DNA of 6,467 nt from Thermoplasmata archaeon (GTDB taxonomy: Archaea; Thermoplasmatota; Thermoplasmata; Thermoplasmatales; Thermoplasmataceae). The notes beneath the pieces are model-generated. The model searched no databases. It saw only the letters and a program-made list of their open reading frames with translations, and was not told the origin of the DNA. This document shows positions 1 to 5,117 of this stretch, piece by piece. The stretch covers positions 1 to 6,467 of the forward strand of contig JAKAYK010000056.1 of the NCBI GenBank assembly GCA_021826765.1. The letters are read 5' to 3'. A program made the translations under genes and the position numbers. Position 1 is the stretch's first letter. Each line of letters starts with the position of its first letter.

Positions 1-47
1 TGATCTTCATAATGGCAAACATTGCAAACAATAACCTTTATCTGCAC
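1..47 (-). CDS. Possible N-terminal fragment of an unknown CxxC protein (partial)
   Basis: A frame opens on the minus strand with GTG at 47-45 and stays open to the window edge. It reads roughly MQIKVIVCNVCHYED, with a CxxC-H pair typical of small metal-binding or redox proteins. It would begin 24 bases after the acyl-CoA dehydrogenase stop and so could be the next gene of the same transcript. Only 15 codons are visible and the start is GTG without a clear ribosome binding site. Other starts on this strand (ATG at 22 and at 10, in other frames) are possible. I do not recognise a family, and this could be chance. Confidence 0.25.
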   Translation of the reverse strand, partial: MQIKVIVCNVCHYED

Positions 48-71
48 TTCTAAAATTTTAGTGGGAAGGAT

Positions 72-1265
72 TCAGATGAATTCCTTTCCGATTGTTTCCC
101 TTGCTATGATCTGCTTCATTATTTCCCTTGATCCTTCAGCAAGCTGAAAAGATCTTATTCCTCTCAGGGCCCATTCCTCCGGGCATTCCTTTGAATATCC
201 AAATGCACCATGCCACTGGAGTGAGTCGTTTATGGCATCGAATGCCCAGGTTGTGGACAATAACTTCGCCTTGGCTATCTCCTTGCTCACCTGCATCCTT
301 GTATATTTTCCATGATTCTGTTCCTGATCGTAAATCCAGAGGGCCCTGTAACCCATGTCGAGGGCAGTTTCCATTTTTGCAGTGTGCTCTGCCACCTGGA
401 ATTGAAGTCCCTGGAATTTTGTGAGTGGTTTCCCGAATGCAACTCTCTGCTTCATATAGTCTACACCCCTCCCTATGGATTCAAGTGCTGCACCTGCACT
501 TATGACAGAAATGAGCGCCCTTGCAAACTCAAAGCCTTCATGAATGATCTTGAATCCTTCATTTTCCTTTCCGATAAGATAGTCTGACGGAATCTCCAGA
601 TCGTTTATCCTGAATGCACCCCAGCTTGAGCCTTCCCTTCCCATCTCCTCAAGATATGTAACATCCAGATGTTTCTCTGAATATGGCATGAAAAGAAGGG
701 ATGTGCCCCTTGTGCCTTGTTTTGACTGATCAGTTTTTGCCACTGTGACGAAACCTCCGCCATTCTCCTTTATGTCCCTGACCATGCTTATGTAACTCTT
801 CTCTCCGTTAATCACATAACCATTGCCTGTTTTCTTTGCCACAGTGGTCATGGATGCAACGTCTGACCCGAAATTTGGTTCCGTGGATGCTATTCCAATG
901 AATTTCTTCCCTTTTGCCACATCGGGAAGATATTCCTGCTTGAGGCTCTCTTTCCCGTATTTTGAAAGAAGGTAGGACCATGCGTTGTCCACAAGGAACA
1001 GAACGGGTATGGATACTGTGGGATCAGCTCTTCCGATCTCTTCTGCCACTATACCTATTGATATGGGATCATAGCCGGGGCCCCCGTATTTTTCCGGTAC
1101 TGCCATTCCGAAAAGGCCCTGTTTGGCCATTCCTTTCATTATGGAATCGGGTATTCTTCTTGCCTTGATCATTTCCCTTATTTTCGGCTTGATCTCCCTT
1201 TCTGCAAATTCCCTGACTGCCTGCCTGAGTATGTTCTGCTCCTCCGTGAATGTATAATCGAGCAT
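72..1265 (-). CDS. Acyl-CoA dehydrogenase family protein
   Basis: This is a 397-residue FAD enzyme predicted to oxidise an acyl-CoA to the trans-2-enoyl-CoA and pass electrons to an electron transfer flavoprotein; it should be cytosolic. The normal three-part fold can be read: an N-terminal helical domain (about 1-120), a middle beta domain with the family motif IASTEPNFGSD at 125-135, and a C-terminal helical domain with QRVAFGKPLTKFQ at 273-285. The LAEGSREI segment at 375-382 matches the YEGT-type segment of the family and puts a candidate catalytic base at Glu377, the usual place in short- and medium-chain enzymes. Length is normal and no break is seen. The start ATG at 1265 is supported by a TATA-like box 25 bases upstream, implying a leaderless message. 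Substrate chain length or branching cannot be read from sequence; fatty-acid or branched-chain amino-acid breakdown are both possible. Confidence 0.93.
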   Translation of the reverse strand: MLDYTFTEEQNILRQAVREFAEREIKPKIREMIKARRIPDSIMKGMAKQGLFGMAVPEKYGGPGYDPISIGIVAEEIGRADPTVSIPVLFLVDNAWSYLLSKYGKESLKQEYLPDVAKGKKFIGIASTEPNFGSDVASMTTVAKKTGNGYVINGEKSYISMVRDIKENGGGFVTVAKTDQSKQGTRGTSLLFMPYSEKHLDVTYLEEMGREGSSWGAFRINDLEIPSDYLIGKENEGFKIIHEGFEFARALISVISAGAALESIGRGVDYMKQRVAFGKPLTKFQGLQFQVAEHTAKMETALDMGYRALWIYDQEQNHGKYTRMQVSKEIAKAKLLSTTWAFDAINDSLQWHGAFGYSKECPEEWALRGIRSFQLAEGSREIMKQIIARETIGKEFI

Positions 1266-1285
1266 GAGAACTGTATCCCATAGAG

Positions 1286-1294
1286 TTATTTTAA
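1286..1294 (-). promoter_or_regulatory. TATA-like box of the acyl-CoA dehydrogenase gene
   Basis: On the minus strand these bases read TTAAAATAA. The box centre lies about 25 bases before the ATG at 1265, the spacing expected for an archaeal TBP site serving a transcript that starts at or next to the initiation codon. Taw1 and the other plus-strand genes here show similar spacing. The IS-type relic begins only four bases further upstream, so it occupies the region where a TFB recognition element would normally lie. Confidence 0.55.
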
Positions 1295-1297
1295 CAT

Positions 1298-1342
1298 AAG
1301 CGAGCGGGAAGCCCCCTGCGTTAGCTGAGGGAGGATGTCACA
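1298..1342 (+). mobile_element. Relic of IS200/IS605-type tnpB 3' end and right end (omega-RNA-like)
   Basis: On the plus strand, bases 1298-1324 read as K-R-A-G-S-P-L-R-stop, closely matching the common C-terminal tail of TnpB proteins (…AGSP.L/R). The DNA GGAAGCCCC (1307-1315), then a short imperfect hairpin, then GGGAGGATGTCAC (1329-1341) is the arrangement found at the right end of many IS605/IS1341-type elements, which also forms the 3' scaffold of the TnpB guide RNA. The stem is decayed: four pairs (1314-1317 with 1328-1331) plus a weak two-pair inner stem closing a GTTA loop. The tnpB-like frame meets a stop at 1292-1294, so no more of the gene remains; just upstream lies the acd promoter. 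No tnpA or left end is in the window. The assignment rests on motif recall without a search. Confidence 0.6.
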
Positions 1343-1378
1343 GTGAATGTAGCGGTATGAAAACTTGACCTGAAAAGC

Positions 1379-1388
1379 AATATATATT
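1379..1388. promoter_or_regulatory. TATA-like palindrome in the taw1-acd gap
   Basis: AATATATATT is a perfect palindrome and the strongest TATA-like string in this gap. Read on the minus strand it could start a transcript near 1358-1360 that runs through the complement of the IS-type relic into acd, giving a leader of about 95 bases besides the leaderless start. Read on the plus strand, a transcript would begin near 1410, inside the 3' end of taw1, where only a tiny frame exists. Direction and activity are unknown. Confidence 0.3.
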
Positions 1389-1390
1389 AG

Positions 1391-1396
1391 AAAAAA
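1391..1396 (-). terminator. T-run terminator candidate behind taw1
   Basis: Six consecutive T residues on the minus strand begin 24 bases after the taw1 stop codon. Archaeal RNA polymerase can stop at U-rich tracts without a hairpin, and no stable stem precedes this one. It is in the right place to separate taw1 from acd. Confidence 0.45.
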
Positions 1397-1419
1397 TAAG
1401 GTGAGACCGGATTGAAAGT

Positions 1420-2355
1420 TCAATCATGATTCAGCATTGCTATAGATGGATCCTTGCAGAGTAGTGATACCCTGCTCTCCCTTCTCTCTGCAGTCACCTG
1501 ATACCCAAGCTTCTCGCCCAGTTCAGTGGTGAATGCCATTATGTCATCATGGGAGGGCATATTGTCCTCCGTGAGCCTGTCAATGGACTGACCCACATGA
1601 ACATATCCCTTGGACTCTATGAAGTGAGGGTCTGCTATGGAATCCCATCTTGCATATTCGTCAATATATGGCATGTTTACATCCTTGACCAGTGTGTGCC
1701 TTATGACCTTTCTTGTATCCAGGGATGGCAAAAGTTCCATGGTTCTGGCAAAATTTTCCCATGCATTTCCAATAGATGGATTCAGCAGCCTGTTGAATAT
1801 TTCCTTCGTGGGGCCCGCTGTGGTGACGTAAAGCTGTGTTGGCAGTGGATCAAGCTTCTCAAGGACCATTGGAAGCGTTCCATTTGTAACAAGGAATGTG
1901 GTGAATCCTCTTTTATGAGCTATCTCTATGAATTCTCCAAGCCTTGTGTACAGTGTGGGCTCTCCAGTGAGAGATATGGCTATGTGTTTTGGCCTGGAAG
2001 CTTCTTCCCATTTCTCTTCTGTGACCTTTGGATTGCCCTTAAACCCGGATATGAGTTTCATATGGGCCTTTATGCTCTCTTCAAGTATGAATTCAGGATC
2101 GTCCTCATCTGCAATCTTCATGCTGTCAAATCCGTTGAATCTCCAGCAGAATGAACAGTTTTCGGTGCAGGAGTTAAGTGCAGGAGTCATCTGTATGCAC
2201 TGGTGTGAATTTATTCCGTAAAAGGTTCCCTTATAACAGGATGGGCCCCCGGTCATTTCACTCTTTGTCCAGTGGCACACCTTCACGGCGGAGTGCTTGC
2301 CTACAAGACCATAGTGTTGTTTCTTGTAGACTTCTGCATATTTGTTTTCCATCAT
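1420..2355 (-). CDS. taw1: Taw1: tRNA 4-demethylwyosine synthase (radical SAM)
   Basis: This enzyme makes the tricyclic 4-demethylwyosine (imG-14) from N1-methylguanosine at position 37 of tRNA-Phe, using pyruvate and S-adenosylmethionine, as the base-forming step of archaeal wyosine synthesis. The 311-residue protein has the full cysteine set: radical SAM motif Cys63-x3-Cys67-x2-Cys70 for one 4Fe-4S cluster, and Cys27, Cys40 and Cys53, spaced 13 apart, for the second cluster found in this family. Lys42 in CYKGTFYG lies where the family has a lysine proposed to react with pyruvate. SLTGEPTLY at 128-136 is the SAM-binding GEP segment, and LVTNGT at 155-160 follows it in the barrel. There is no fused flavodoxin domain, as expected for archaeal Taw1 and unlike eukaryotic TYW1. 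The start has two adjacent ATGs (2355 and 2352) under a well-spaced TATA-like box. It is divergent from the pyrophosphatase gene. Confidence 0.96.
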   Translation of the reverse strand: MMENKYAEVYKKQHYGLVGKHSAVKVCHWTKSEMTGGPSCYKGTFYGINSHQCIQMTPALNSCTENCSFCWRFNGFDSMKIADEDDPEFILEESIKAHMKLISGFKGNPKVTEEKWEEASRPKHIAISLTGEPTLYTRLGEFIEIAHKRGFTTFLVTNGTLPMVLEKLDPLPTQLYVTTAGPTKEIFNRLLNPSIGNAWENFARTMELLPSLDTRKVIRHTLVKDVNMPYIDEYARWDSIADPHFIESKGYVHVGQSIDRLTEDNMPSHDDIMAFTTELGEKLGYQVTAERRESRVSLLCKDPSIAMLNHD

Positions 2356-2374
2356 GGGTAAAGATAGAATATGC

Positions 2375-2382
2375 TTATTTAA
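2375..2382 (-). promoter_or_regulatory. TATA-like box of taw1
   Basis: The minus strand reads TTAAATAA, centred about 24 bases before the ATG at 2355. This predicts transcription starting at or within a few bases of the initiation codon, so taw1 is probably leaderless. It occupies one half of the divergent promoter region shared with the pyrophosphatase gene; apart from the two core promoters I see no operator-like repeat there. Confidence 0.55.
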
Positions 2383-2483
2383 TTTTTGAGTGATTTTCTG
2401 TTGCTATGAACTCCATCCAATTCAGACATTATTTCTCCTGAAAGGCGAGTTAAACCAAAAAATTTGTTCTAAAATTATGTACA

Positions 2484-2493
2484 TTTATTAATA
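2484..2493 (+). promoter_or_regulatory. TATA-like box of the pyrophosphatase gene
   Basis: TTTATTAATA is centred about 24 bases before the ATG at 2512, matching the leaderless spacing seen for the other genes here, and about 8 bases before the other candidate ATG at 2497, which is too close. A weaker AT-rich string, TAAAATTA at 2470-2477, has the right spacing for 2497, so both starts remain possible. Confidence 0.5.
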
Positions 2494-2511
2494 ACAATGG
2501 AATCTGATTTC

Positions 2512-3060
2512 ATGGGTAATGGAAGCCTTTGGAATGAGATTTCATACGGAGACAAGGTGCCTGATGAATTCATTGCGGTCATAGAGACCCCAATGGGGAG
2601 CAGAAACAAGTTTGAGGCAAACAAGGATGGCCCCGGAATCGTCCTTGACAGAGTTCTCTATTCTTCTGTATCATATCCCGCAAATTACGGATTTATACCT
2701 AGAACATACTATGAGGATGGAGATCCTATTGATGTGCTTGTGATATCCACATATCCCCTTCCACCGGGAACAATAGTTAAGGCGAGGCCTCTGGGCACCA
2801 TGCACATGATTGATGGCGGAGACAGGGATGACAAGATCATTGCAATTGCGACCAAGGATCCGCATTTCTCCCATGTGAAGACCCTGAAGGATATTGGCCC
2901 GCATTTCCTGCTTGAAGTCGAGAATTTCTTCACAACATACAAGATACTTGAAAACAAGAAAACATCGGTGAACGGATGGGGCGACATAGATGATGCAAAG
3001 AAGCAGATCATGGAGTCTATAGACAGCTATAATGAAAAATTCAGCCAGAATCTACAATAA
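2512..3060 (+). CDS. ppa: Inorganic pyrophosphatase, family I (soluble)
   Basis: This cytosolic enzyme hydrolyses pyrophosphate to two phosphates with Mg2+, pulling biosynthetic reactions forward. Numbered from the ATG at 2512 (182 residues), the active-site set of family I is complete: Lys33 and Glu35 in GSRNKFE, Arg47, Tyr59 in YPANYGFIP, the signature Asp69-x-Asp71-x2-Asp74 (DGDPID), Asp101, Asp106 and Lys108, and Tyr143-Lys144. Family members usually have about 170-180 residues and form hexamers. I prefer 2512 over the in-frame ATG at 2497 (187 residues) because the stronger TATA-like box is correctly spaced for it and the shorter N-terminus better fits the Thermoplasma enzyme as I recall it. 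It is divergent from taw1, and the MFS gene follows within about 30 bases on the same strand. Confidence 0.95.
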   Translation: MGNGSLWNEISYGDKVPDEFIAVIETPMGSRNKFEANKDGPGIVLDRVLYSSVSYPANYGFIPRTYYEDGDPIDVLVISTYPLPPGTIVKARPLGTMHMIDGGDRDDKIIAIATKDPHFSHVKTLKDIGPHFLLEVENFFTTYKILENKKTSVNGWGDIDDAKKQIMESIDSYNEKFSQNLQ

Positions 3061-3070
3061 TTTATTTTAT
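3061..3070 (+). promoter_or_regulatory. TATA-like, T-rich box between ppa and the MFS gene
   Basis: TTTATTTTAT begins directly after the ppa stop codon. Its centre is 24-25 bases before the ACG at 3090, the same distance that separates TATA boxes from starts elsewhere in this window. It could be the core promoter of the MFS gene and, being T-rich, also a place where ppa transcription stops. Confidence 0.45.
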
Positions 3071-3089
3071 CTGCTGATCATTAAGGTTC

Positions 3090-4298
3090 ACGAGAGTATC
3101 TAATTTATCCGGATATACAGGTGATTTCTGGGCTGCATCCTTTGCCTCGGCTGCACGATCATTTGGAATTGGGGCCACATGGCCATTCCTGGCTATTTTC
3201 TTCACCTATTCCCTGAAAATATCCATACTTTACGTTGGATTCATATTCGGGGCCATGGCTTTTATTTCAATAATTTTCTCACTGATTGGCGGATACATTG
3301 GGGACACTATAGGCAGGAGATACACAATCCTTGCAGGAGGAATCATCGGTGTTGTTGCCTATTTCAGTGTGTATTATCTCTTCACTATTGACACCAGTGC
3401 ACTGATCATCTCCATAATATTTGTGCTTTCATCCATATCAGGAGCACTGGTATTCCCTGCATCCTCAGCTGTGGTGGCTGACACAACAACTAGTGAAATG
3501 AGACGTTCCGGTTTCGGGATATACAGGGTTTTCACCAATATAGGATGGGCAGTGGGGCCCATAATTGGTTCCCTGATCTATAATTCAGGTGTGGAGTACA
3601 TCTTCCTCTTTGCATCCATCACATACCTTCTCCAGTTGGTGATTGTATTCCTGTTCATGAAGGAGACATCAAAGAAAATCGTTGAAAAGTCTGGGAAAGA
3701 GTTCATAAGCTATGATGCGAAACTCATACTATTCTCACTTGGAACGTTCTTCCTGACACTTCTGACATCCCAGTTCAATGTTACTTTCCCAACCTATGCA
3801 ACCCTTCAGGGTGGTGTTCCTCCTTCATCCATTGGATACATATATGCTGTTAACGGAACAGTGGTTGTGCTTGGCCAGATACCTGTGAACAGGTTATTCC
3901 GTAGATTCTCTGATCTTCTCATGATGCAGATTGGCTCGCTTTTCTATGCTGCCGGATATTTTGCCTGTGCATTCTCGGATTCTGTAATACAGTTCATGAT
4001 TGCAATGTTTATCATAACCATAGGAGAGAATATGGCCAGCCCGGGAATAAACAGTGTTGTCACAAAAATATCCCCTGCGGGAAAGACTGCAAGATACAAT
4101 GGATTCAACTCCATGATCAATGCTACTGCAAGGGGACTGGGGCCCTCTGCAGGATCGTTCTTCCTTTATGTCTATTCATATAACGGAATAAGAACATGGG
4201 CATCCCTGGATATGTTTGCTGTCATGGCAATAATTCTGTTCACCTTTACAAAGAACCTGCTGGCAAAAGGATCAGCGGAAAGTACTGTGAAAGAATGA
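3090..4298 (+). CDS. MFS transporter with a non-standard or damaged start
   Basis: This is a 12-helix major facilitator superfamily permease of the cytoplasmic membrane; substrate unknown. The motif-A loop GGYIGDTIGRR follows helix 2, a charged central loop (about KETSKKIVEKSGKE) separates the two halves, and hydrophobic segments continue to the C-terminus. The first ATG in frame (3255) would delete helix 1 and part of helix 2, yet the same frame reads upstream through a good helix 1 (FWAASFASAARSFGIGATWP) to a TGA at 3075-3077. Between that stop and 3255 there is no ATG, GTG or TTG in frame. The ACG at 3090, one T-to-C change from ATG, gives MRVSNLSGYTGDFW and 402 residues, normal for the family, and lies 24-25 bases after a TATA-like box. 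I therefore place the start there tentatively. A mutated start, a sequencing error, a rare ACG start or a nearby indel would all fit. The 3' end overlaps the convergent ubiA gene by 53 bases. Confidence 0.8.
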   Translation, partial: TRVSNLSGYTGDFWAASFASAARSFGIGATWPFLAIFFTYSLKISILYVGFIFGAMAFISIIFSLIGGYIGDTIGRRYTILAGGIIGVVAYFSVYYLFTIDTSALIISIIFVLSSISGALVFPASSAVVADTTTSEMRRSGFGIYRVFTNIGWAVGPIIGSLIYNSGVEYIFLFASITYLLQLVIVFLFMKETSKKIVEKSGKEFISYDAKLILFSLGTFFLTLLTSQFNVTFPTYATLQGGVPPSSIGYIYAVNGTVVVLGQIPVNRLFRRFSDLLMMQIGSLFYAAGYFACAFSDSVIQFMIAMFIITIGENMASPGINSVVTKISPAGKTARYNGFNSMINATARGLGPSAGSFFLYVYSYNGIRTWASLDMFAVMAIILFTFTKNLLAKGSAESTVKE

Positions 4299-5106
4299 GG
4301 GACGCAAGGAATATCATTCCGATGAATGAATTTGAATTGAGGAAGGAAACCCTGATGCTGCCCGGTTTTTCCGGATCCACAATCATGTGCTGATAGATTA
4401 TCAGGATGTATATGATGATGAGGGCCACGGCGTAGTAGTAACTGTTTATGTAAATAAGGAGAAGGGTGAACAGTCCAAGAGTTACTGCATGTGTCATGGA
4501 AGATATCTTCATCCCATTTTTCACGCCGTATCGTGTCATTACAGTTTTCAAATTATTTCTACTGTCATGTTCTATGTCGGGTATAGTGTAGATCATGTCG
4601 AATCCTGCGATCCATATGCCTGTGGCAAGCACAAGAATATAGATTGCTGGAGATGAGGGGAAGGAAGGAATCACAGCAAGATAACCTGCCATGACTCCCA
4701 CGCCTATGGTCACGCCCATGAAGAAATGCCTCCATGGCGTTATCCTCTTCAGGAATGGATCTATGATGAAAAGTGAAAGCACAATGGGCGAAAGCATCAG
4801 AACAAAACCGTTTATGAAATATGTGTCGATCTCAAACAGGGCCATCATAAGTGCAACGAATAGGAGTGCATTCTTTGTGCTTATATTCCCATTCACGAGA
4901 CCCCATTTGCTCTTCCGTGGATTTGTTTGATCATATTTCCTGCCCATTATCCTGTTTGTGCCCATGGCTGCTGCCCTTGCAAGAGTTCCGGCAAGCAGCA
5001 CCAGCACTATGATCCTCAATCCGGGAAAAGTTCCTGCAGCTATGAAGCTGCCTGAAACTATGAATGGAAGATCGAACACAGTATGCTCAAGCTTTATGAA
5101 ATCCAC
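4246..5106 (-). CDS. UbiA-family polyprenyltransferase (quinone biosynthesis)
   Basis: This integral membrane enzyme is predicted to attach a polyprenyl chain to an aromatic quinone precursor. EHTVFDLPF near the N-terminus and the neighbouring UbiD gene suggest the menaquinone (MqnP-like) branch; this is inference. Numbering from ATG 5196, the second Asp-rich motif is intact (Asp200, Asp207, Asp211 in GFDMIYTIPDIEHD). The first reads NRIMGRKYD (81-89), where relatives usually have NRxxDxxxD: Gly85 (codon GGC) replaces an Asp expected to help bind Mg-diphosphate, while Asn81 and Asp89 remain. Seven to nine hydrophobic segments follow. The start is uncertain. ATG 5196 gives 316 residues with a 30-residue hydrophilic extension lying in a 79-base overlap with ubiD. 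GTG 5106 gives 286 residues, 11 bases behind ubiD, and a family-like N-terminus, so I use it. There is no good ribosome binding site for either. Confidence 0.9.
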   Translation of the reverse strand: MDFIKLEHTVFDLPFIVSGSFIAAGTFPGLRIIVLVLLAGTLARAAAMGTNRIMGRKYDQTNPRKSKWGLVNGNISTKNALLFVALMMALFEIDTYFINGFVLMLSPIVLSLFIIDPFLKRITPWRHFFMGVTIGVGVMAGYLAVIPSFPSSPAIYILVLATGIWIAGFDMIYTIPDIEHDSRNNLKTVMTRYGVKNGMKISSMTHAVTLGLFTLLLIYINSYYYAVALIIIYILIIYQHMIVDPEKPGSIRVSFLNSNSFIGMIFLASLILSQYFPLILLPAGSL

Positions 5107-5117
5107 AAAGTTTCTTG

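Noticed and set aside
1266..1419. tRNA, CRISPR array or riboswitch in the largest gaps (also 2356-2511)
   Set aside because: I see no cloverleaf arms or T-loop consensus, no regularly spaced repeats and no known aptamer pattern. The only structured element is the IS-type relic.
1549..2154. A 201-codon plus-strand open frame opposite taw1
   Set aside because: It is antisense to the well-supported Taw1 gene. Its translation is rich in Cys and Trp without any recognisable domain, as expected for a shadow frame.
3255..4298. MFS gene taken to start at the ATG at 3255
   Set aside because: This start would remove helix 1 and part of helix 2, while the same frame upstream encodes a normal MFS N-terminus. 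The ATG is internal.
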